DNA of 64,000 nucleotides from DAOTVY01 sp041082245 (lineage in GTDB: Bacteria; Chloroflexota; Chloroflexia; DTKN01). Positions 1 to 8,506 of the stretch are shown one piece after another. The stretch spans positions 1 through 64,000 of the forward strand of contig JBDOIE010000080.1 of the NCBI GenBank assembly GCA_041082245.1. The letters run 5' to 3'. Below the pieces are notes generated by a model that had not been told where the DNA came from, searched no databases, and was given only the letters and a program-made list of their open reading frames with translations. Position 1 is the stretch's first letter; each line of letters begins with the position of its first letter. The position numbers and the translations under genes were made by a program.

Positions 1-1
1 G

Positions 2-85
2 ACCCTTGCCTACCGGCAGCTTGCGGGCCTGGAAAAGAAGGAGGCGATCGTCCCGGCGGAGGTCGTCCCTCCGACGGTTGCCTGA
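2..85 (+). CDS. 3' end of an unidentified protein (partial)
   Basis: An open frame enters from the left edge and ends in TGA after 27 codons; the visible tail ends EVVPPTVA. The high GC at third positions matches the neighbours, and the frame stops 12 bases before the convergent ABC-F gene. The tail is too short to assign a family. It could be chance, because no start or domain can be seen. Confidence 0.4.
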   Translation, partial: TLAYRQLAGLEKKEAIVPAEVVPPTVA

Positions 86-97
86 CGGGAAATAAGG

Positions 98-1990
98 CTA
101 CTCCACCTGCGCGGCCAGTTCCTCCCATTCCGCATAGAGGCTGCCCAGGCGTTGCCGGGCAGCCTCGTATTCGTGGGCCAGTTCCATAAGGCGGCCCACC
201 TGGCGGGCTTCGCTAGCGCGTTCCATTTCCAATTCCAGCGCCCGGGTCCGCTCCTCCAGCGCTTCGATTTCCCCTTCGAGCGCCCGCAGGCGCGCCTCCT
301 GCGCACGCCGCTCCCGGGCGCGCGCCTCTTCTGCGGGCCGCTCCCGGCGCGCAGGGCGTGCTTTCTCCACCTGGGCAGGGCGTGCCGCGGCCTCGCGCGC
401 CGCAAGGTAGTCGCTGTAGTTGCCCGGATACGGGGTGAGCCGGCCGTCGGCGACCACCCACACCTGGGTGGCCAGGGCGTCGATCAGGGCGCGATCGTGC
501 GACACCAGAAGGATGGTCCCCGGATAATCGGCGAGCACCCGTTCCAGCGCTTCGCGCGCCGGGATATCCAGGTGGTTGGTGGGTTCATCCAGGAGGAGGA
601 AATTGGCGGCGGTGAGCGTGAGCCGCGCCAGGGCGACGCGGCTCCGTTCGCCCCCGCTGAGCTCCCCGAGCCGCTTGTACACCTCGTCGCCGGAAAAGAG
701 AAAGCGGCCCAGCAGGTGACGGGCGCGTCCCTCCCCCATCGGGCAAGCCTCCTGCACCGCCTGCAGCACCGTCTGCTCGGGGTCCATCCAGGTGTGGGTC
801 TGGGCATAGTACGCCAGTACCACTCCCTGTCCCAGGAGGACCCGTCCCGCATAGGGAGGAATTTCCCCGAGGAGCGTCCGCAGGAAGGTCGTCTTTCCGC
901 AGCCGTTCGGGCCCACCAGGGCGATACGCTCCTGGCGTCGCACCTCCAGGTCGGGGCAGGTAAAGAGGGGGTGGGGACGATCCGGAAGCCCAACCGCCAG
1001 CCCCTCAGTCGTAAGGACCTTTTCTCCACCCCGTGCGGAGGTGGTAAAGGTAAAGCGAAGCTGCCGGTGCTCCTGGGGGCGTTCCAGCCGTTCCAGCCGC
1101 GCGAGTTTCTTCTCCCGTCCGCGCGCTTCCCTGGCGCGCTGGCCTGCGCCGTAGCGGCGGATGAACGCCTCCTCGCGGGCGATGAACTCCTGCTGCGCTT
1201 CGTACTCGAGCCGGCGGCGTGCCAGGCGTTCCTCTTTCAGCACCAGGAAACGGCTGTAGTTGCCCGGGTACTCCTCAAGGCTGCCAAAGTCGAGATCCCA
1301 GGTATGGGTGGCGATCTGGTCGAGGAAACGCCGGTCGTGCGAGATGACGACCAACCCCCCAGGGAAACGCTGAAGGTGGCCTTCTAGCCATTCGATCGCC
1401 TGGATGTCGAGGTGGTTGGTCGGCTCGTCCAGGAGCAGGAGATCCGGGTCCTGAAGCAAGGCGAGAGCGAGCGCAAGCCGGGTGCGTTCCCCACCGCTGA
1501 GCGTTTCGGCCGGCCGTCCGAACTGTTCGGGGGAAAAGCCCAGCCCTTGCAGAGTTTCTGCGATCTTGCGCTCGTAGTCGTATCCGCCAGCGGTTTCGAA
1601 ACGGGCCTGAAGGGCGGCGTACCGTTCGACAAGCGCTGGCCATTCCTTGTCCTCCTGCGAGGCCATGGCCGCTTCCATCGCGCGCAACTGCTGCTCGAGC
1701 GCCTGGAGGTGGGGGAAAGCCCTTCGGGCCTGCTCGAAAAGGGGGCCCCGGAGCTGCAAGTCCACCTCCTGGGTCAGGTAGGCTGTCCGCAGGCCTCGCG
1801 CACGGACGATCTGGCCCTCGTCGGGCTCTTCCAGGCCGGCCAGGATGCGCAGGAGCGTGCTCTTGCCGGCTCCGTTCACCCCCACCAGCGCGATCCGCTG
1901 GCCGGCTCGGATGTGCACGGTGAGGCCGTGAAAGACCTCCACGGCCCCGTAACGTTTGCTCAGGTTCCGTGCGGAGAGGATCGTCGTCAT
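98..1990 (-). CDS. ABC-F family ATPase (Uup/EttA type)
   Basis: This 630-residue cytoplasmic protein carries two ABC cassettes and no membrane segment, the mark of the ABC-F group that acts on ribosomes or nucleic acids rather than in transport. The first cassette has Walker A GVNGAGKST near residue 40 and signature LSGGERTRLALA. The second has GPNGCGKTT near residue 360 and LSGGERSRVALARL. Both Walker B segments read LLLDEPTNHLD. A long charged linker joins the cassettes, and residues of about 545-630 form a Glu/Arg/Ala-rich coiled coil, as in Uup. The ATG overlaps the stop of the upstream lipoprotein gene (ATGA), so the two are probably translated together. The exact subfamily (translation factor, Uup-like or resistance) cannot be set from sequence alone. 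Confidence 0.93.
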   Translation of the reverse strand: MTTILSARNLSKRYGAVEVFHGLTVHIRAGQRIALVGVNGAGKSTLLRILAGLEEPDEGQIVRARGLRTAYLTQEVDLQLRGPLFEQARRAFPHLQALEQQLRAMEAAMASQEDKEWPALVERYAALQARFETAGGYDYERKIAETLQGLGFSPEQFGRPAETLSGGERTRLALALALLQDPDLLLLDEPTNHLDIQAIEWLEGHLQRFPGGLVVISHDRRFLDQIATHTWDLDFGSLEEYPGNYSRFLVLKEERLARRRLEYEAQQEFIAREEAFIRRYGAGQRAREARGREKKLARLERLERPQEHRQLRFTFTTSARGGEKVLTTEGLAVGLPDRPHPLFTCPDLEVRRQERIALVGPNGCGKTTFLRTLLGEIPPYAGRVLLGQGVVLAYYAQTHTWMDPEQTVLQAVQEACPMGEGRARHLLGRFLFSGDEVYKRLGELSGGERSRVALARLTLTAANFLLLDEPTNHLDIPAREALERVLADYPGTILLVSHDRALIDALATQVWVVADGRLTPYPGNYSDYLAAREAAARPAQVEKARPARRERPAEEARARERRAQEARLRALEGEIEALEERTRALELEMERASEARQVGRLMELAHEYEAARQRLGSLYAEWEELAAQVE

Positions 1991-2808
1991 GGACTAGGAG
2001 GTGTAGGGACACTAGGAAGGGTGATGACCGGCTGTGGGGGCTGGATGGGCGCGATTTCCCCGATCTTCGAAACTTCGGTTTCGCCCTCGAACTCGTACTC
2101 TTTTTCCTGGTCGGTCCAGCTGGCCCTGGCCTTGGATTTGAGCAACGCACCGTATTCGTCCCAGATCCAGAAGAAGCCTTCGGCGGTGTAATGGATGTTC
2201 TGTTGTGCTCCCAGGGCGAGGACCCAGGGTTCGAGCGTCGCGCGATACTTCGTGGTGGTGTGGCCGCTCACGGTCTCGGAGCCTACCGCCTCGAGGTTGC
2301 CGGCGCCGGCGATAAAGCCCATAAAGGGGAGAAAGTAGAGGCCGTAGAGGCTTTCGGCGTACTCCTCATCCTGAACACCCAGGTCCAGGTAGGCCCCCTC
2401 CTGGCCGAGGTACAGGCGCCCCTGGACATAAAACAGTTCCAGGGCTGGCTCTCCTTCCTCACGGTCGTACGCCAGGAGGTGGTAGTTCCCGGAAGCATCC
2501 ACCTCTTCGATGAAGCGCAGGAACTGCTCGGCCTCCCCCGTCGCGCGACTACGGTAGGTACCCTCGAAATGGTATCCCGGCAGACGGCGGAGTGCTTCGA
2601 ACGCGCGGCTCAGGTCTGCTGTGGTCTCCGGGGCAGCGGAGGATGGCACTGTGGGTACCTCTGTGGGCACGGTAGGTGCGACCGTCGGGCGCGGGGCTTC
2701 GGTTGCCGTCGGTCGCGGGGTCTCCGTCGGAGGGACCCGAGGTTGCCCGCAGGCCGTCAGGGTGGCCAGGAACAACACCCCTGCAAGGATCGTGTGCACT
2801 CTACGCAT
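1987..2808 (-). CDS. Secreted lipoprotein of unknown function
   Basis: This 273-residue protein starts with a type II signal peptide (hydrophobic stretch, lipobox LTAC, lipidated Cys20). A Pro/Thr/Glu-rich tether of about 35 residues follows (PTETPRPTATEAPRPT), and then a globular domain. The domain has the look of an LppX/LolA-like outer-surface lipoprotein: alternating beta strands, YHFEGTYRSRATGEAEQF, and a region that ends EFEGETEVSKIGEIAPIQPP. That resemblance is weak, so no function is assigned. It is first in an operon with the ABC-F gene, read from the promoter at 2854-2882. The start has a GGAGG-like site (ggggaggtagg) just upstream. Confidence 0.8.
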   Translation of the reverse strand: MRRVHTILAGVLFLATLTACGQPRVPPTETPRPTATEAPRPTVAPTVPTEVPTVPSSAAPETTADLSRAFEALRRLPGYHFEGTYRSRATGEAEQFLRFIEEVDASGNYHLLAYDREEGEPALELFYVQGRLYLGQEGAYLDLGVQDEEYAESLYGLYFLPFMGFIAGAGNLEAVGSETVSGHTTTKYRATLEPWVLALGAQQNIHYTAEGFFWIWDEYGALLKSKARASWTDQEKEYEFEGETEVSKIGEIAPIQPPQPVITLPSVPTPPSP

Positions 2809-2853
2809 TTCCTACCTCCCCGGGGCCGAAAGGACCGCGGATTCGTTGGTTCG

Positions 2854-2882
2854 ACTATAGCACAGCTGGACCGGGGCGTCAA
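2854..2882 (-). promoter_or_regulatory. Sigma-70-type promoter for the lipoprotein/ABC-F operon
   Basis: On the minus strand TTGACG and TATAGT are separated by 17 bp, and a TG one base before the -10 gives an extended -10. It points at the ATG at 2808 and is back to back with the plus-strand promoter at 2940-2968. Confidence 0.75.
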
Positions 2883-2939
2883 CCTGAGGCCAGGACGTGA
2901 AACATCCGTAATATCTGCTGTGGATTGCACGGAGTATGC

Positions 2940-2968
2940 TTGACAGGTTGCACCATTTGTGATACACT
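2940..2968 (+). promoter_or_regulatory. Sigma-70-type promoter for the YdjM-like gene
   Basis: Perfect -35 TTGACA, 17 bp spacer, -10 TACACT with an extended TGA before it. Transcription would begin near 2975, leaving a leader of about ten bases before the Shine-Dalgarno GGGAGGGAG and the ATG at 2986. Confidence 0.75.
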
Positions 2969-2985
2969 GTCGCCGGGAGGGAGCG

Positions 2986-3957
2986 ATGAAGGGAATTGCA
3001 CACTTTATCAGCGGGCTTGCGCTCGCGACCTGTTTTCGGCCTGTGGTGGAAGCCGCTCTCGGGGGGAGCTGCCTTCCCGTACTCGGCGCGCTGGCGGCGC
3101 TGCTTCCGGATACGCTCGATTTCCGCTTCGCCCGCCTGCTGGAACGGTGCGAGGACGAGGCGATGCCCGATCCGCGGGCGCCCGACCCGGAGGCAATTGC
3201 GCGCTGTGTTGCTGCCGCGATGCGGCGGTCGTACGAAAGCGGCCAGCCGCGGCGCATCCTCCTGCACACGGTCCCGACGGGTGCCGATCGCTGGCGGAGC
3301 TACGTGGTGTCGTTCTTCGAGAGCGGGGGAGTGGCCGTGCGGCTGGGTCCCGTGGTAGATTCGGGCCTACAACCATGGTCGGAGGTCCCTCCAGAAGAGC
3401 GAGAGGCACGGGTGACAGTGGACTTTCCCCTGCGCCTTACCTACGGCACGGAGGTACGGGTGGACGCATTCCTGGGGCCATCGCTGGGTTTCGAGCGCCG
3501 GGGGGATCAACTCGTAGTGCACTTTCTTCCGTGGCACCGGCGGTGGTCCCATTCGCTCGTGCTGGCGGGGCTCCTGGGGTGCGCGGTGGGCGCGCTGTGG
3601 GGCCGCTGGGCGGGCATCGTCTTTGCCGGTGGCTACGTGTTGCACATCCTGGAGGATCAGCTCGGGCACCTCGGCTGCAACCTCTTCTGGCCGCTCACGC
3701 GCCGTCGCACCGCAGGATTCGGTCTGCTCCACTCTGCCGATCCCTTGCCGAACCTGCTGCTGGTATGTTTGTCGCTCGCTGCCATCCTGGGCAATCTGGG
3801 CCGTTTTTCGGCGGCGTCCAGAGTGCCAGCGACCGTGGTTGGGGTCGTGTGGGCCGTTGTGTCGGTTCTGCTGGGGTGGTTGGCGATCCGACGCCAGCCT
3901 GCGCGGCGCCGTGCCCGGGAAAGAACGGAAGGGAGGGAAAGATGCAAAGGACTGTAG
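2986..3957 (+). CDS. YdjM-like (DUF457) membrane-bound metal-dependent hydrolase
   Basis: This 323-residue membrane protein has the marks of the DUF457/YdjM group of inner-membrane, putatively zinc-dependent hydrolases. An N-terminal segment reads HFISGLALA, LLPDTLDFRF supplies Asp residues, then come a His pair in HRRWSHSLV and a later helix with GYVLHILEDQLGH. These His and Asp residues are the expected metal ligands. Hydrophobic segments lie near residues 10-45, 190-235 and 265-310. A soluble insert of about 110 residues, residues 60-180, is larger than in short family members. I start at the ATG with GGGAGGGAG before it rather than at an earlier in-frame ATG that lies inside the promoter. 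Its 3' end overlaps the next gene by 16 bases. Confidence 0.72.
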   Translation: MKGIAHFISGLALATCFRPVVEAALGGSCLPVLGALAALLPDTLDFRFARLLERCEDEAMPDPRAPDPEAIARCVAAAMRRSYESGQPRRILLHTVPTGADRWRSYVVSFFESGGVAVRLGPVVDSGLQPWSEVPPEEREARVTVDFPLRLTYGTEVRVDAFLGPSLGFERRGDQLVVHFLPWHRRWSHSLVLAGLLGCAVGALWGRWAGIVFAGGYVLHILEDQLGHLGCNLFWPLTRRRTAGFGLLHSADPLPNLLLVCLSLAAILGNLGRFSAASRVPATVVGVVWAVVSVLLGWLAIRRQPARRRARERTEGRERCKGL

Positions 3958-6900
3958 AGGCGTTACAACGACGGCACCTCGCGCGGCGTGCCGGCACGCT
4001 GTGCCTTCTGCTGGCGATCCTTTTTCCGGTGTACAGGTCAGCGGGGGCGCTGGCAGAGCCTCCCCTCCAGGTGGTGATCCACGAAATCGCCTGGATGGGG
4101 ACGCTATCCGACGCTGCGGACGAGTGGATCGAGCTGTACAATCCTACGGGAGACACCGTCGACCTAAACGGGTGGACGCTCCAGGCCCTGGACGGGACGC
4201 CGTCCATCGCGCTCCGGGGGACCATTGCTCCGTACGGTACGTTCCTCCTGGAGCGTTCCGACGACGGGACGATTTCGGATATCCCTGCGGATCAGATCTA
4301 CACGGGCTCTCTCGGAAACAGCGGGGAAACGCTCGTGCTTCGGGATGTATCCGGCGCGATCGTGGACACGGCCAATGGCGACGGGGGACCCTGGCCGGCC
4401 GGGGACGCCGTCGCGCGCCGCTCGATGGAGCGGATCGATCCGCTCGTTCCGGACTCGGACGGAAACTGGGGGACGAACGACGGGGTCACCCGCAATGGTC
4501 GCGATGCCTCGGGTCAACCGATCCTGGGTACGCCCCGCCTCCGGAACTCGGCCTCTTCCCCGGCAGCGGACCTCGCCGTGCGCGTTGAGGCGCCCCGAGA
4601 AGTCCGCGCCGGTAGCGAAATGGCGTACCGTCTGCGGCTCGGCAACACGGGGAACCGTGACGCGGTGGGGACGGTTCTCACAGCTACGCTTTCTGATTCG
4701 GTCTCCTTTGTGGCCCAGGAAAGCCCGTACCCCTTCCGGGCTGAAGGGCCAGGCGTGCTCGTCTGGGAAGCCGGATCGGTCCCTTTTACCCTGACGACTT
4801 TTCCGATCACCCTCACCGTTCGGGTCGCCCTGACCGCGAGCGGCTTGCTTCCCTTCGCAGCGCTCATCCAGAGCTCGACGCCCGATGCAGTGCCTGAAAA
4901 CAACCGGGCGTATGTGGAAACGCTTGTGCATCCGGAGATCCCGGACCTGGTGGCCGAAAAGTTCGGGCCAACCCTGGCGTCCCCTGAGGAACTGGTCGCC
5001 TATACCCTCACAGTGCGCAACGAAGGCGCCGTACCGGCGCCGGACGTGCTTCTGACCGACACCCTGCCGCTCGGCCTGTCTTTTCTGGAAGCCGATAGTC
5101 CCTACCGCTGCACCTATGGTGCCGGCACCTTTGGATGCATCCTGGGGACGCTCGGGCCGGGTGCGGAAGCCCGCGTCTCGTTCGTCGCCCGGGTCGCCCC
5201 GACGGCCACGGGCGCGCTGATCGACCGCCTCTCCGTGCGCGGGGCCTGTACCGAGAGCCTGTTTTCCAACAATCTGGCGCTGTGGACGACCACGGTCGCC
5301 CTTGCGGGTGAGCCGCTGCTGGAGGCCGTACTCTACGACGGCTATCAGGCCGGCGACCTGGACGAAGCGGTCCGCCTGGTGAACGTCGGCGCTGGGCCCG
5401 TCGAGCTCGCGGGATGGCAGTTGTGCAAGTATGTGGCTACGGTTCCCCGGTGCCGGGAGTTGCCGTCCCTTGTGCTGGCTCCGGGTACCCGGGTGTGGCT
5501 GGCGCGTGACGCAGCGGCGTTCGCCCGCAGCTTCGGGTTCCTGCCGGACCGGGTGCTGGAAGGGTGGCTTCCCTACGGCCTGGGGAACGAAGGCGACGAG
5601 GTCGTGCTTCGCACCCCCGACGGGGAGACGGTGGATGCGCTCGTGTACGGGGCTCAGGGCGAAACCGGAATCCCGGGTTGGAGCGGGCCGCCCCTCTTTC
5701 CCTATGGGGGCGCTGGCCTTGGGCTTGTGGGCCAGGTCCTTGAGCGGATTCCCGAGGAAGGAAGCGGCTTGCCGTTGGCGGACACAGATACAGCAGCGGA
5801 CTGGTTCCAGTGGGCCGCGGATCCCGTACGCGGCCGGCGGGCCGTCTACCCCGGTTGGGACCTCGAGCTGTTCTACAGGCCTCTTTCCGTGACGGTGCCC
5901 GCTTCGGTGACCCTCGCGGTGGCTCCGGATTGTGCGGGCGACCTGCTCCTTCGGGTGCTCGATCGAGCACAGGAACGCATCGAAGGCGAGGTCTACGTGC
6001 TGGAGAGCTACGATCTCACGCAGATGCTGGTTGCGAAAGCTCGGAGCGGGGTGCAGGTGAAGTTGCTGCTGGAAGGCGAGGTTGCCGGTATGGCGCGGGG
6101 CATCAGCGACCAGGAGCGCTGGGCGTGTCGGGAGATCGAAGCGGCCGGCGGAGCGTGCTGGTTCCTCTTCAACGAACCGGGGGAGCGCATCTACGATCGG
6201 TACGCCGCACTCCATAGCAAGATGCTGCTGATCGACCGGCGTTGGCTCGTTGTCTCTACCCAGAACCTGACGCCTGGCGGCCTCCCCACGGACGGGAAAT
6301 CGGACGGCACATGGGGCTCCCGCGGTGTTCTGCTGGTCACGGATGCCCGACCTGTCGTGGAGCGGGCAGCGGCGCTGTTCGAAGCCGACCTCGACCCGGA
6401 GCACCATGCCGACCTGACCCGTTGGGCGTCGGACAACCCTTACGGTTACGGACTGCCCCCAGCAGCGTTCCTTCCGATCACGACGAGCGGAGGCGTCACC
6501 TATACTGTGCGCTTTTCACAGCCCCTCGTGCTCTCGGGAACGTTTGGCTTCGAGCTGTTCACTGCCCCGGAGGCTGCGCTGCGCCGTTCGGACGCGCTCC
6601 TGGGGCTGCTCGAACGGGCCGGCCCCGGAGACCGGGTGGACGTGGAGCAGATGTACGAGCACCTCTCGTGGGGTGTCCTGCCCGATGGGCGGCCGGCCCC
6701 CAACCTGCGGTTGGAGGCGTACGTGGCTGCCGCACGCCGGGGTGCGCAGGTCCGGGTTCTCCTGAACGGCGGATCCTTCGGCCAGTCCGGCGTGGACCTA
6801 TCGCGCAACCGGGAAACGGTGGCCTACCTGAACATGCTGGCGCGCCGCGAAGGGTTGGACCTTCGCGCCCGCCTGGGAGATCCTACCCGGTATGGTATCC

Positions 6901-7709
6901 ACAACAAGATGGTACTGGTGCGCGTCGGAGCCGAAGGCTATGTGCACGTTGGCAGCGTGAACGGAAGCGAGGCCTCGAGCAAGGCGAACCGCGAGGTGGC
7001 GCTCCAGCTGCGCTCTACGGTGGCCCACGCATACCTGGAGAGGCTCTTCGAGGACGACTGGAATCGCGCGGGACAGGTAGTACTCCCGGCGATCTACCGC
7101 GGGTACCGCGGACGGGCGGACCACATCCTGGTGAGCGAAGTGCTGTACGATCCGAGCGGCTCGGAGCCCGGAGGCGAGTGGGTCGAACTATACAACCCCA
7201 CCCCGCAACCGTTCGACCTCTCGGGCTGGAGCCTGGGAGACGCGGCGGTGGACGGCGAGTACGGCAGCGGGCGCTATTTCTTTCCTCAAGGAACACGGAT
7301 CGGCCCGCGGGCGGTTCTCGTGGTCGCGGCACAGGCGGCGGATGCCGTGGGGTTCCTGCCCGACCTCGAGTTCTGCATCGATCCGAACCGGGACGACCCG
7401 CGCGTCCCGAACATGGTGCCGGCCGGTTCGTGGGCAGGCTTCGGTTTTGCCCTTGGCAATGGCGGAGATGAGGCGATCCTCCTCGATGGTGCGGGCCGTG
7501 CTGTGGATGTGCTGGTGTACGGTGGGGGTTCCTACCCCGGGGTAACGCCGCATCCGGGAGGGGTCGCTCCGAACCACTCCCTCGAGCGCCGCCCCCCCGA
7601 GCGGGACAGCGACGACTGTGCGTACGATTTCCGGGATCGCTATCCGGCTACGCCGGGATCTGTGGGGCCGCGGAGCAAGATCGGCCGGCTCCTCCTCTCT
7701 CGCCGTTAG
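3942..7709 (+). CDS. Large secreted protein with lamin-tail, DUF11 and phospholipase-D-like domains
   Basis: This protein of 1255 residues starts with a signal peptide (residues about 15-36). The order of domains is: a lamin-tail domain (about 40-170, EWIELYNPTG); two DUF11/CARDB-like beta modules (about 205-310 and 325-450); a second lamin-tail-like module (about 455-640); two phospholipase D-fold halves (about 650-1045); and a third lamin-tail domain (about 1060-1240, GEWVELYNPT). The first PLD half has a full H-x-K-x4-D motif beginning at His758 followed by TQNLTPGG. The second has HNK at 987 and GSVNGSEAS, but its Asp position reads Arg. The likely role is an extracellular phosphodiesterase, nuclease or phospholipase, or cell-surface adhesion. 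The ATG has AGGGAGGG upstream and overlaps the previous gene, so the two are coupled. Confidence 0.85.
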   Translation: MQRTVEALQRRHLARRAGTLCLLLAILFPVYRSAGALAEPPLQVVIHEIAWMGTLSDAADEWIELYNPTGDTVDLNGWTLQALDGTPSIALRGTIAPYGTFLLERSDDGTISDIPADQIYTGSLGNSGETLVLRDVSGAIVDTANGDGGPWPAGDAVARRSMERIDPLVPDSDGNWGTNDGVTRNGRDASGQPILGTPRLRNSASSPAADLAVRVEAPREVRAGSEMAYRLRLGNTGNRDAVGTVLTATLSDSVSFVAQESPYPFRAEGPGVLVWEAGSVPFTLTTFPITLTVRVALTASGLLPFAALIQSSTPDAVPENNRAYVETLVHPEIPDLVAEKFGPTLASPEELVAYTLTVRNEGAVPAPDVLLTDTLPLGLSFLEADSPYRCTYGAGTFGCILGTLGPGAEARVSFVARVAPTATGALIDRLSVRGACTESLFSNNLALWTTTVALAGEPLLEAVLYDGYQAGDLDEAVRLVNVGAGPVELAGWQLCKYVATVPRCRELPSLVLAPGTRVWLARDAAAFARSFGFLPDRVLEGWLPYGLGNEGDEVVLRTPDGETVDALVYGAQGETGIPGWSGPPLFPYGGAGLGLVGQVLERIPEEGSGLPLADTDTAADWFQWAADPVRGRRAVYPGWDLELFYRPLSVTVPASVTLAVAPDCAGDLLLRVLDRAQERIEGEVYVLESYDLTQMLVAKARSGVQVKLLLEGEVAGMARGISDQERWACREIEAAGGACWFLFNEPGERIYDRYAALHSKMLLIDRRWLVVSTQNLTPGGLPTDGKSDGTWGSRGVLLVTDARPVVERAAALFEADLDPEHHADLTRWASDNPYGYGLPPAAFLPITTSGGVTYTVRFSQPLVLSGTFGFELFTAPEAALRRSDALLGLLERAGPGDRVDVEQMYEHLSWGVLPDGRPAPNLRLEAYVAAARRGAQVRVLLNGGSFGQSGVDLSRNRETVAYLNMLARREGLDLRARLGDPTRYGIHNKMVLVRVGAEGYVHVGSVNGSEASSKANREVALQLRSTVAHAYLERLFEDDWNRAGQVVLPAIYRGYRGRADHILVSEVLYDPSGSEPGGEWVELYNPTPQPFDLSGWSLGDAAVDGEYGSGRYFFPQGTRIGPRAVLVVAAQAADAVGFLPDLEFCIDPNRDDPRVPNMVPAGSWAGFGFALGNGGDEAILLDGAGRAVDVLVYGGGSYPGVTPHPGGVAPNHSLERRPPERDSDDCAYDFRDRYPATPGSVGPRSKIGRLLLSRR

Positions 7710-7742
7710 GCGCCGCGTGAAAGGAGCGGGAGAAACAAGGGG

Positions 7743-7771
7743 GTTGGGGAGGGCAAAGACGCTCTCCCAAC
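7743..7771 (+). terminator. Possible terminator after the lamin-tail/PLD gene
   Basis: GTTGGGGAGGGC pairs with GCTCTCCCAAC (11 pairs, one bulged G) across a six-base loop, followed by the pyrimidine run TCTTCCTC. It begins 33 bases after the stop codon. There is no true U tract. Confidence 0.4.
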
Positions 7772-8117
7772 TCTTCCTCAGGATAAAGGGGATGATGGGG
7801 CTCACAGCTTTGGCCTCGGCGGGCGCAGGGCATTGAGGGCGCCTTGTGTTCCAACCGCAGGAGGGTGGGCGCTAATCGTAGGAACGAGTGGCTTCGACCG
7901 GAGGCGCCGTAGGCGTGAAGGCAGGGCCTCTCGGCCATCTTGCACAGGCTTGCCTCGAGAGCGTAGGGGGAAAATGGCTCAACGCCACAGGAGCTCCGCT
8001 ACTTGACCCCTTTTGCTTATCTCGAACGCCTATTCCACTAGGCGGTGGAACCAAGGTATGCTTCTGGTGGCAGGTTCCCTGCAAAAATGGCGCGCACCCA
8101 CCGCGGGATGGCCTCCT
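7772..8117 (+). other. Noncoding stretch, no gene found
   Basis: Short open frames here have no start signals, no recognisable product and no consistent codon bias. The segment holds several small inverted repeats, for example TTCCAC and GTGGAA around a six-base loop near 8030-8048. It leads into the repeat element at 8118. Near 7849 the bases GTTCCAACCGC resemble the repeat's end sequence, perhaps a remnant or chance. Confidence 0.4.
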
Positions 8118-8338
8118 GTTTCCAACAGCAAGAATGGGCTTATGCCGAGTGTACAAGCCCGTGGCCATTTGAGGCCCACGACCTTAGCGCTCTTTGGGCT
8201 TAAAGCCGCTACTGGCCCGGGCCGGAAACTCCTGGTGCGTGGTGGGTGGGCAAGGGGACTGCCCTTGCCCCCCCGCCACTCCTTTGAAGGAAAATGGCCG
8301 TGCTCGGCTCGCCGCCATGGTACGGTTCGTTGGAAACT
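8118..8338 (+). repeat. MITE-like structured intergenic repeat, copy 1
   Basis: A 221 bp element is bounded by perfect 9-bp terminal inverted repeats (GTTTCCAAC at 8118-8126, GTTGGAAAC at 8330-8338). It matches, in reverse orientation, the segment at 17761-17977; the first ~105 bases are nearly identical and the rest moderately so. Conserved hairpins include GGGCTT/AAGCCC around 13 bases near the start and a long G-rich stem near 8243-8281. It carries no convincing ORF and no clear target duplication. It ends 15 bp before the pgk promoter, and copy 2 sits the same way before the PiT promoter. Confidence 0.7.
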
Positions 8339-8353
8339 GCAGAGGATAGCCCG

Positions 8354-8382
8354 TTGACCCTCTGTGCAAGGCGTGCTAGAAT
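8354..8382 (+). promoter_or_regulatory. Sigma-70-type promoter for pgk-tpiA
   Basis: TTGACC, 17 bp, TAGAAT with an extended TGC before the -10. It lies right after the repeat element and about 125 bp before the pgk start. The leader between shows no known riboswitch. Confidence 0.7.
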
Positions 8383-8506
8383 GCATTGCGCGGCCCGGAC
8401 AGGGCCGGATACTCCGGACAATGGCTTGTCCTGTACAAGACCGCATCTGTAGCTGCCCGTGCTGTCTGGCGCAGCACCGGGACGGTAGAGCGCACAGGAG
8501 GTCACG

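Noticed and set aside
4164..6407. 747-residue open frame antisense to the lamin-tail/PLD gene
   Set aside because: A shadow of third-position GC; the sense frame has domains and a signal peptide, the antisense has none.
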